Part shown: piece after piece, positions 9,379 to 17,400 of the stretch
Position numbering within the stretch: position 1 is the stretch's first letter
Layout of the letters: every line of letters begins with the position of its first letter
Assembly (NCBI GenBank): GCA_963169055.1
Contig: CAUJFU010000413.1
Span: forward strand, 1-24,245
Direction: 5' to 3'
Origin: Myxococcota bacterium
Lineage (GTDB): Bacteria; Myxococcota_C; UBA6777
Length of the DNA stretch: 24,245 bases
Notes under the pieces: generated by a model
Told to the model about the DNA's origin: nothing
The model's database searches: none
What the model saw: only the letters and a program-made list of their open reading frames with translations
Translations under genes and position numbers: made by a program

Positions 9379-10925
9379 AAAGCCCCGATGATTCGGCGAA
9401 ATCCATCCATCGGAATCTGTTTTTGTGGGGTCAGGATGCGCAAAGGTAGGCGGCTTTGGCCGCTTGGCCCCGCGATAGATTCCAAGGCGGCCTTGAGTGG
9501 GGCTTCTTCGGGATCGCCAAACTGCCGCGTGATATCATCGGCTGCCTCGATCTCGGGAACGATCCCTTCGTAGAACTCGCCCTTTCCTTCGGCGTTTGCA
9601 AGTTTGAAAGAGATGGGCGCAAAGACCTTATCAAAGAAATTGTACACATACATCCCCATCGGCTTGCCGTGGGTGGTTTGCCCAACGACCACCACAGGAA
9701 GATGCGGACGCAGGCCGTTGATCAGGACTTCGCTTGCAGAGGCCGTCCCGCCCATCGCGATCACAAACAAGCGTTTCAACGAAAGCGCGTTTTTTACGCC
9801 TCTTTGAAAAGACACACTTTGATTCCAAAGCTTGTTTTTTTCGTTGTGTAAGTATTGAAAGAAGACTTTTTCTTGAGTCTCGCGTCCCATCAACAGCGAT
9901 GCAAGGTGAAGGGCTGTACTCAAGCGCCCACCGCCGTTATAGCGCAGATCGAGGATCAATTCGTCGATGCCTTGGGCATGAAACGAAGCAAAAGCTTCGT
10001 CGAGTTCGCCGATCGAAGGTTCGATAAATTGGTTGAACAGCAGGTAGCCGATCTTTTTTCCCGCACGCTCGATGATCTTGTGCAGAAAGACGCTGCGGAC
10101 ATGGATGGTTCCTTTGAGAAATCGCAAAGAGCGAGGTTCTTTGCCCTCTTCTTGGATGGTCATCTCGACAGCCACTCCTGCCGAAGGTTCGCCGAAGATC
10201 GTCGCCCACAAATTTTGCTCTTCGATCTCTTTGAGCGCCTTCCCATTGATGGACAAGATGAGCTGTCCGCGCTCCAAACCCGCCTTGCCTGCGGGTGAAT
10301 CCGCATGAGCCAACGAGACCCGCAACTTTCCCTTCGGATCATAGGCCATATTGAATCCGACGCCGACATATTCGCCCTTGGTGTCGAAGTCTGTGTGGCT
10401 TTGAAGGTTGGTGATATAACTCCAGCGATCGTATCCGCCCTTGGCTTTGTCGTAGCGAATGGCTTGTAAGATATCTTCGGGAGATCCGAAGCGTTGGGGA
10501 TCTTCTTGCGGGATCTTGTCCGCCCAAAAGTACACATCCCGCAACATCTCATACACATAACTTTTTTGATCGAGCGCTTGAACCACCACTTCGGGAGAGC
10601 GCTGTTCGTCGATCTCTGCTTGGAAAGAATAACGTCCGACCTTGGCGATGCGAAACTTCTTTTCCTCCCAAGATTTCGGATCACGCAACTCTGCGCCTTC
10701 TCCACGCACGATCAATCGGGCTTTTTTGGTCACATCGACTCGCGCCCCCCACACATCGGTCGCCGTCACTTGAAAGCTCACATCGCGTTTTCCATCCGCC
10801 GGCAACAACAGGGTATTCGGCTCCACACGCAGATCATGCACAGCACCGCAACCCACCACCATCCAACTCGCCAACACCCACCCCACCCCAAGCAGGTACA
10901 ACATCCCTCTCCACCGATTGCGCAT
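9375..10925 (-). CDS. Lipoprotein S41 peptidase (CtpA/tail-specific protease-like) with PDZ domain
   Basis: 516 aa from ATG at 10925, which has GGAGG and AAGG upstream; an in-frame start at 11015 would add 30 residues before the signal peptide. Residues 8-26 are a lipoprotein signal with lipobox VVGC (C26). Residues about 32-118 look like a bacterial Ig-like fold (VEPNTLLLPADGKRDVSF). A PDZ domain occupies about 184-262. The S41 core follows with GGTASASEVL; S396 and K421 are 25 residues apart, matching the Ser-Lys dyad spacing of C-terminal processing proteases. LRYNGGGRL is the other S41 signature. Expected role: degradation or trimming of exported proteins at the membrane or outer-membrane face; substrates unknown. 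Convergent with the RND gene (stops share TTAA), divergent from the hydrolase. Confidence 0.92.
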   Translation of the reverse strand: MRNRWRGMLYLLGVGWVLASWMVVGCGAVHDLRVEPNTLLLPADGKRDVSFQVTATDVWGARVDVTKKARLIVRGEGAELRDPKSWEEKKFRIAKVGRYSFQAEIDEQRSPEVVVQALDQKSYVYEMLRDVYFWADKIPQEDPQRFGSPEDILQAIRYDKAKGGYDRWSYITNLQSHTDFDTKGEYVGVGFNMAYDPKGKLRVSLAHADSPAGKAGLERGQLILSINGKALKEIEEQNLWATIFGEPSAGVAVEMTIQEEGKEPRSLRFLKGTIHVRSVFLHKIIERAGKKIGYLLFNQFIEPSIGELDEAFASFHAQGIDELILDLRYNGGGRLSTALHLASLLMGRETQEKVFFQYLHNEKNKLWNQSVSFQRGVKNALSLKRLFVIAMGGTASASEVLINGLRPHLPVVVVGQTTHGKPMGMYVYNFFDKVFAPISFKLANAEGKGEFYEGIVPEIEAADDITRQFGDPEEAPLKAALESIAGPSGQSRLPLRILTPQKQIPMDGFRRIIGAF

Positions 10926-11053
10926 CGCCTTACGCCTCCCATGCGTTGACTTGACCGCCTGTGCGTGGCCCTTGCACAAGCCTCCGACGAGCCGTATACA
11001 CACACAACCCCGCAAAATTCAAGGGCAAACGATTCGCCTAAAACACTTGCCGC

Positions 11054-11082
11054 TTGAATCGTACAAGCATCTTGGATCTTAT
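11054..11082 (+). promoter_or_regulatory. Possible sigma-70-type promoter for the hydrolase gene
   Basis: TTGAAT (11054-11059) and TCTTAT (11077-11082) are separated by 17 bases in the 214-base divergent gap between the S41 protease and hydrolase genes. Each hexamer matches the consensus at four positions. A short stem GCCCT/AGGGC (11105-11118) lies between it and the ribosome site AAGGAG. Moderate match only. Confidence 0.3.
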
Positions 11083-11139
11083 GGAAGAGATACGGATCTG
11101 GGTTGCCCTCCCAAGGGCCAAAACAAGGAGCCTCACAGC

Positions 11140-11901
11140 ATGCAGCAAAGCACGCTCCACCTCAACGTCGACGGACACACCATCCCTTGCCTAATGGGAC
11201 AGCCTCACGCTCAAAAAAATGCCCCTGTCGTCTTGCTCTTGCACGGTTTAAACGCCAACAAAGAAGTCCAAGTCAACGAGATGTTCCATCTTTGCGATGC
11301 AGGATGGGGGGCTGTGGTTCCTGACGCCCCCCATCACGGAGAGCGCTCTAACGGGCATCTGCAAGCCATGGAACAGGCCGATCCGCTCACGCGCCACCGT
11401 TTGTTTTTAGAGATGGTCTGCGAGTGGGCGCGTGAACTTCCCGGGATCTGCGGCGCTCTTCAAGCCCAAGGCATCCAAGTTCACGCACTCGCGGGCATCT
11501 CTTTTGGGGCTTACGTCACTTATAAAGCACTCGCTTCTCATCTGCGCCTTCCTGTCGGCATCGCCTTACTTGGCTCTCCCTCATGGGAACCCATGAGCGA
11601 TATCCCCCGCGAATCCCTGCGCCCCTTGCTCTTTCAGGCCCCGATCGTTTCTCCCGGACGCCTCCGCGAATGCGCTCTGTTCGCGGTTCATGCTGCCCTC
11701 GACGACAAAGTCTCTCCCCAAGGAACCCTCGATCTCTTCGACAAACTCCGCAACCAAGGTGGCGTCCCCCCCGATCGACTGCGCTTTCTCAGTTATCCCC
11801 ACTCAGGACACACCATGCGCGCCGAAGATTGGTGGGACGCATGGCGCAAGATCGTCTTTTGGCTCAACGCCTTCGCTCCCAAAGATCGCCCGCTCTCTTG
11901 A
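11140..11901 (+). CDS. Alpha/beta-hydrolase (YjfP-like esterase/peptidase)
   Basis: 253 aa. ATG at 11140 with AAGGAG about 11 bases upstream; the longer open frame from 10918 has no signal or conserved sequence before this point. Motifs in order: oxyanion strand VVLLLHGLNAN (30-40), VVPDAPHHGERS (59-70) as in YjfP-type hydrolases, nucleophile elbow GISFGAY with S121, an acid (D188 or D189) in HAALDDKVSP, and catalytic H224 in HSGHTM. No signal peptide, so cytoplasmic. The reaction is ester or amide hydrolysis on an unknown substrate. It is upstream of, but separated by a 207-base repeat-bearing gap from, the M48 gene, so joint transcription is uncertain. Confidence 0.9.
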   Translation: MQQSTLHLNVDGHTIPCLMGQPHAQKNAPVVLLLHGLNANKEVQVNEMFHLCDAGWGAVVPDAPHHGERSNGHLQAMEQADPLTRHRLFLEMVCEWARELPGICGALQAQGIQVHALAGISFGAYVTYKALASHLRLPVGIALLGSPSWEPMSDIPRESLRPLLFQAPIVSPGRLRECALFAVHAALDDKVSPQGTLDLFDKLRNQGGVPPDRLRFLSYPHSGHTMRAEDWWDAWRKIVFWLNAFAPKDRPLS

Positions 11902-11907
11902 TCGGTG

Positions 11908-12004
11908 TCGCTTGTTGGCAAAAACTCCCGTGTTTGCGCCATCTCAAGCGAGAACGCCGTTGGTTTGAAAAACGATGATCTGTTCGCCCCTCTCGGGGCC
12001 AAGG
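11908..12004 (+). repeat. Dispersed intergenic repeat, copy A
   Basis: This 97-base stretch aligns with 23721-23816 along its whole length at roughly 70% identity by eye. Both begin TCGCTTGTTGGC and share blocks TCAAGCGA, AAAACGATG and TTCGCC, ending CGGGGYCAAGG. Read in the same relative frame both give SLVGxNxRxxxISS and LxNDxLFA, so it may derive from coding sequence or be a repeat that is open in that frame. It lies in the gap between the hydrolase and M48 genes. Confidence 0.7.
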
Positions 12005-12028
12005 AGTCCTCGGTCTATGGCGGGGCGC

Positions 12029-12041
12029 GGGGTGGCACCCC
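12029..12041 (+). repeat. Small hairpin downstream of repeat copy A
   Basis: GGGGT-GGC-ACCCC forms a short GC-rich stem with a three-base loop. No T-run follows on the plus strand, so it is not an obvious intrinsic terminator. It occupies the same relative place as the long hairpin after repeat copy B. Confidence 0.4.
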
Positions 12042-12108
12042 ACAAGATTTATCCGACCGCGTCAGTCCTCTCTCAAAACTTTTCCATCCCTTCGTAAAGT
12101 AGGCCCTG

Positions 12109-12221
12109 ATGAAAAAGAAACTCAAACCATCCCTTCCCTCCACCGCGACCCATTCCAGTCTTGCGCTCCAAAAAAAATGGGCGTTGAAAAAGAAACACGC
12201 ATCCTTTCTTCCCTCCACCGC
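12109..12221 (+). repeat. Imperfect direct repeat at the 5' end of the M48 gene
   Basis: Two 38-base units (12109-12146 and 12184-12221), 75 bases apart and in frame, agree at 30 of 38 positions by my count. They encode KKKLKPSLPSTA and KKKHASFLPSTA. The second unit begins with TTG, so an internal start near 12184 is conceivable. Confidence 0.6.
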
Positions 12222-14430
12222 TCCACCCCCCGTCACATCCGAGATGATCGAACAATCTTTTCGTGGAACCTTTGAACCTGTGCGTGAAACATGGGGCTAC
12301 CGTATCGGCCTGTTTCTCACGGCTTGCGTGATGGTTCTTTTGTTTGTGTTTTACATCGCTTTGGTCGGATCTGTCGGATGGAGCGTGTATCAATTTGCCG
12401 TCTATTACAAAGATATGCCCACCACCAACGTCTTGGGGGTCTTTGTGTACCTTTCGCTGCTTGTCGCGGGTGGTTTCTTCTTTGGCTTCATGGTGCGCCC
12501 TTTTTTCGCCCGCTACGACAACAACGAGACTGTACGCACCCTTTCACCAGACGAAGAGCCTCTGCTGTTTGCGTTCGTTGAAAAACTATGCCTGACCCTA
12601 CGCTCTCCCGTCCCCGAACGCATCGAGATCGATCTCAACGTCAATGCCTCAGCACGCTTCCTCCCCGGGCTGCGCAGCTTTCTCCAACACAAACTCACCC
12701 TTCGCATCGGATTGCCCTTGGTTGCGGGACTTTCGATCCGTCACTTCACCGGCATCTTGGCCCATGAATTCGGGCACTTTGCCCAAGGAGCAGGGATGCG
12801 CCTTGGCTACCTGATCCGCGCCATCAATCGATGGTTTATGTGTGCGGTGTTTGAACGCAGCGCCCTCGATGACCGACTACGCGATCTCTCCGAATCTTCG
12901 GGAATCTGGTTTGGGTGGGGCTTCTATCTCGCGCGGTTTTTTATTTGGATCACCCGCAAGATCCTGTGGCTGTTTATGGCACTTGGAGAACTGATCAGCA
13001 GCTATATGACCCGTCAGATGGAATACGATGCCGATCGCTATCAAGCCCGCATCATCGGCTCTGATCAAATCGGCCCGCTGCTGCGCAATGTCACGCATCT
13101 CGAAGTCGCCTCTTTTCTTGCAGATGCCGACCTCCACGATGCTTGGCGCGATGGACGCCTCGGCGATGACTTCCCAGCCCTTGTGGTCGCACGGCTCGAC
13201 AAGATCGATGACGAGATCGCCAAAAACATCGACGAAAATATCGAAAACACCAAAACAGGTTTCTTTGACAGCCACCCCAGCCACCCCGACCGCGCCCGTA
13301 ACGCCGCCGCCGAAGCCTGCCCCGGCATCTTTCGACTCTCGATCCCCACCACCACACTGTTTCGAGACTTTGACGAGACCTCCAAACGCCAAACTCTCTC
13401 CTTTTACCGCGATCTCTTTGATGACAACTTCCAAGAAGACAGTCTGATCCCCACCCCGATCCTGCTCGCACGCATGAATGCCCTCGACAAAGAACGCAAA
13501 GCCTTTCAGCGCTCTTTCCAAGGAATCTTCTTGCCGATCCAGCCTCCTTCCCTCGAACCGATCGGCCCCCCCCCCGACGATCTCCAACTCGCCACCACCG
13601 AGATCGAACGGCTCAGCGAAGACTTTCTCGAACAACTCCCCGAAGCCCACGATGCCTTCCTTGCTTATCAACGCAACGAATCCGTCTACAACGAACAAGA
13701 TATCACCGTCCGCCTGATCGAGTGTCAACTCATCGACAACCGCGATCTCAAGATCTATGAAGAACTCGATCACCAGCGAAATCTCCGCGACACCACCCAC
13801 CAAGAACAACAAGAACTCCTTCACACCATCAACCAATCCATCCAACGCGCCTTTCAACGCATCCATCTCGCCTTGCAACTCCTCGGACACCCCCAAATCG
13901 AACAAAAGCTCGAAGACGCCACCGCCTACCGCACCGAAGCCAAACAACTCATCGAAACATGGAACTTTCTCCAAGAACTCGCACCCCAATTGACGCTTTT
14001 GCGCGAAAACTTCTTCCGCTCGGTCGGTTATCTCCATGCCTCCGAAGAAGTCGCCGCCGTCGCCAACAGCCAAACCGAAGTCCAACAAAGCCTACAAAGC
14101 CTCTTCCAAGAGATCCTTGACCTTCACTCCCGCCTCGAACACGAACCCTATCCCTTCGATCACGCCAAAGGTGAAGTCGATCTCGCCTCTTACGCCATGC
14201 CCGAACTCCCCGAAAGCACCGACGATCTCCCCCTATTGATCGGCTCCGCAGAAATGATCCTCGATCGAATGCTCAGCCTTTATGCCCGCATCCTCGGTCG
14301 CCTTAGCCTTTTCACCGAAGCCGTCGAAGATATCCTCGATCTTGAACCTCTCCCCGATCCCGACCTCGACGCACTCGAACCTTCCCACCCCGACAACGTC
14401 TCCCCCGAGCATGTCACCTCCACTCGCTAA
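12109..14430 (+). CDS. Membrane-embedded M48-family zinc metalloprotease with long helical C-terminal extension
   Basis: 773 aa; ATG at 12109 with AAGTAGG about 5-11 bases upstream. Residues 1-45 are Lys/Ser/Pro-rich and contain an internal duplication. Two membrane segments occupy about 64-92 and 107-130. The M48 zinc site is HEFGH (H219, E220, H223), and the third ligand and partner are in EYDAD (E305, D309), followed by the typical SHPSHPDRA region. Further hydrophobic helices lie at about 265-300. From about residue 400 to the end it is a long charged Gln/Glu/Leu-rich helical region not found in HtpX-size relatives (about 290 aa). The active site is expected at the membrane, probably on the cytoplasmic side by analogy with HtpX; substrates unknown. 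The stop is only 35 bases before the giant gene, suggesting an operon. Confidence 0.9.
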   Translation: MKKKLKPSLPSTATHSSLALQKKWALKKKHASFLPSTAPPPVTSEMIEQSFRGTFEPVRETWGYRIGLFLTACVMVLLFVFYIALVGSVGWSVYQFAVYYKDMPTTNVLGVFVYLSLLVAGGFFFGFMVRPFFARYDNNETVRTLSPDEEPLLFAFVEKLCLTLRSPVPERIEIDLNVNASARFLPGLRSFLQHKLTLRIGLPLVAGLSIRHFTGILAHEFGHFAQGAGMRLGYLIRAINRWFMCAVFERSALDDRLRDLSESSGIWFGWGFYLARFFIWITRKILWLFMALGELISSYMTRQMEYDADRYQARIIGSDQIGPLLRNVTHLEVASFLADADLHDAWRDGRLGDDFPALVVARLDKIDDEIAKNIDENIENTKTGFFDSHPSHPDRARNAAAEACPGIFRLSIPTTTLFRDFDETSKRQTLSFYRDLFDDNFQEDSLIPTPILLARMNALDKERKAFQRSFQGIFLPIQPPSLEPIGPPPDDLQLATTEIERLSEDFLEQLPEAHDAFLAYQRNESVYNEQDITVRLIECQLIDNRDLKIYEELDHQRNLRDTTHQEQQELLHTINQSIQRAFQRIHLALQLLGHPQIEQKLEDATAYRTEAKQLIETWNFLQELAPQLTLLRENFFRSVGYLHASEEVAAVANSQTEVQQSLQSLFQEILDLHSRLEHEPYPFDHAKGEVDLASYAMPELPESTDDLPLLIGSAEMILDRMLSLYARILGRLSLFTEAVEDILDLEPLPDPDLDALEPSHPDNVSPEHVTSTR

Positions 14431-14465
14431 CCCACTCCTTCCTCTTCATTTTCTTGGAAAGCTTC

Positions 14466-17400
14466 ATGGAACATACATCGATCACTCCTGCAACTTCGGC
14501 CTATCGCGCTGATATCCAAGCGGCCTTGCAACCACAGCACTTTCTGCACCTTCCCTTTCAACAGCAAATCGATCTGCTCAAGATTTCTCTCCCAACCATC
14601 GATCCATTCGTGCTGCTCGAACTTTGCGCCATCTCTCGCGATCACGAACCGCTGATCTTTGCCCTGCAATGGCTGTTTTCGCAGAACTGGCCTACGAACG
14701 CCCAAGAACAAATACGCTTGGCAGACTTCTTACTCGAACAGCCCGATAGTGCGGGATTACAAGTCTCCCTCTTGCTTGATCGCCTCCTTGCCGACGACAG
14801 CGCGATATCCACCACCCAACGCGAACGCATCGCTGCCTTGCTGCTCCAATGCGCCGAACGTGCGCCGATTCAACGACTGCAATTGTTTTGCCTGTTGGAT
14901 CGTCCCTTGCTGCGGTACTTTCCACAACAGCATCAAGCCTTGCTCGATCAACTTCAAAACCACTGCCAACACCTACTCAACCAAGAACACACCGAAGCGA
15001 TCCCCGAAGTGACCTTGCTCAAACTCCCCGCATCACGGCTCGCTGCGTTGAAGCTGCCCTCCGAACAAAAAAGCCGCTTCCAAGACTTGCTCAAACGTGC
15101 GGCCCACGCTGCGATCGAGATCTTGGCCGCTGTCCCCAAGCCGATCTCCCAAGCCCGCGCCGAAGAACTCTTATCACGACGAGTGTACGACGATCCCGGA
15201 CACTTTCTTTTCGAGCTTCTACAGAATGCCGAAGATCAACAAGCCCGCCGTTGGTGCTTGCACTTCGGCCCTTCGGAGATCTTGGTCTGGCATGATGGCT
15301 TGCCCTTCGATGCCCGCGATCTGGTGGGCGTCACATCGATCGGACAATCCAACAAAAAGCGCCATCAGATCGGCTTCTTTGGCGTCGGCTTCAAATCTGT
15401 CTACGAGATCACCCGCCGCCCTCAGATCTACAGCGACGCTTACCAATTCGAGATCGCCGATGTCTCGATGCCTCGGGCCTTAGAGAAGCGCCCTGCGGTC
15501 GTGCCTCCTTCCATGCAGGCGCACGGAACCCTGCTCGTCTTGCCGCTACGCGAACAAGATCACGAAGCTCGTTCTCCGCATCGCCTGTACCTGCGCACCC
15601 ACGGGCTTGATCCTGTGATCCTCCTGACGCTGCGCCATATCGTTCACATCGAAGCAACCCTCGATCCCTCGCTACACGCGCAGCTTCCGCCACACACAGC
15701 CCCCACTCAACAGATCACCCTCCAAGGCGATCGACAAAGCACGCACGTCACCATCCAACGCCACGATCCGCACACACACCAACACTACTTACTCGCAAGT
15801 GCCGAGATATCCGTTGCCACAGGATTGCGTAGCGCTGATCGCGCAAGCCATACCCGCCTGCTACTTGGGATGGCTTGTGATCCAAGAGGCATCCCGCAGC
15901 CTCTCCCTCCCCAAGCACCGCGCCTTTATAGCTTCCTGCCCACCGCCGAAGATCCCGGCCTCGACTTCTTCTTACAAGCCCACTTTGACGTCCCCGTCGA
16001 CCGAGAAAGGATCTTGCGCGACTCTCCTTGGAACCACTATCTCCTCCAGCAAGTCCCCCCGCTATTCTTGCAGATCGCAAAAGAACTTTTCTCCCGATCT
16101 CAACAAGACCATGATCCTGCCCCATTACGCGGCTTCTTGCGACTCCTCCCCCTCCAAGAACGCCTCCACGATCCGCTCTGGAAGCCCCTTGTCGATGCAC
16201 TCCCAGATATCCTTTCCAATCAACCTCTGTTCCCCGATACCACCGACACAATCCGCTCTCCGCAAGACCTTTACATCGCCCCCCCAAGCGTGGCCCTTCT
16301 ACTCGACACCATCCCTCTCCCCAACACGATCTTCAAAGCCTCCGACTCCATACCCTCCGAACGATGGCCCGCAAAACTCGACTTGCAGCCCGAAGAAGCG
16401 CTGCGCCTACAGCAATTGGGCGTCCCGACCTTCGCCTTGCCGATGTGGCTGGATCTGCTCGCTTCGTGGCTGCATGATCACCCCGAAGGCACGCCACCAC
16501 CCGAAAAGCTGTCGTCCTTGTTTGCCTCTCCTCGGATCGATCGCCTTTACCAACAACTGACTCACCTTCTCCAGTCACAAACTGCCGAAGATCCGTCGCG
16601 CTGCCAAGCCTCTCTCCAACAATTGCGCGAACTTCCGCTGTTGCTCGGCCAAGATGGCGGACTCTACCGCCCAAGCCAAGGCCAGATCGCCCTCGGTATC
16701 CCTGCCATCCGCCAAGCATGGGGCTCCCAACAACGCTTCCTCCCACAACACCTCCAAGATCAAGCCTCCGATCTCTTCCAACGCTTGGGCATCCCCACCC
16801 GCTCTTTCCGCGATCTCGCAAACAAACTCTCCCAAGCCCTCACCACCCACAACCTCTCATCCGATCCCCACCGCCACACGCAAGACGACCTCCTCCCCCA
16901 CCGCACGAAAGACGACAACCACCGCACGAAAGACGACAACCACCACACACAAGAGAACACCCACCATCCACACACGCCCAAGGACATTCCCCGCTCCAAC
17001 GCGCAAAGCCACATCCCTCTTCTCCGCCTCACTCTTCAAGACTACACGCAGCGTTGGCCTGTCCCTCACGCAATCTTGTTGGACAGCCTAAAACACGCAA
17101 CCGAAAACGAACGGAAAGCTTTTGCTCGCTTGCCTCTGTTTCTTGCGCACGATCAACACCTTTACCCTCTCGCCCAAGATCCCCAAAACAACGGTGCTTT
17201 TTTCCTACCCCCAAGCCCCGCTTATAAGGCGGCCTTTGCGCTGCTTTCTCCGCTGTTTCCGCTGCTCTCCGAAGATATCTCGATCCGCCAACATTTTCCA
17301 ACGCTCTCTCTCGATCCCGCTGCTCTCGTCGCGCTGATCACCCATCACGCGGATCGCTTTCACGATCGCCTGCTCGATCTGCACGCAGTTCTCGGACAGA

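Noticed and set aside
10918-11139. N-terminal extension of the hydrolase open frame
   Set aside because: It overlaps the divergent promoter region, and AAGGAG precedes the ATG at 11140, after which hydrolase similarity starts.
12877-14088. 403-residue open frame on the minus strand
   Set aside because: Antisense to the M48 gene; Gly/Phe/Glu-rich shadow of its codon bias with no ribosome site or known family.
16899-16961. Possible CRISPR-like array
   Set aside because: Units are only 21 bases, directly adjacent without spacers, and lie in frame inside a coding region.
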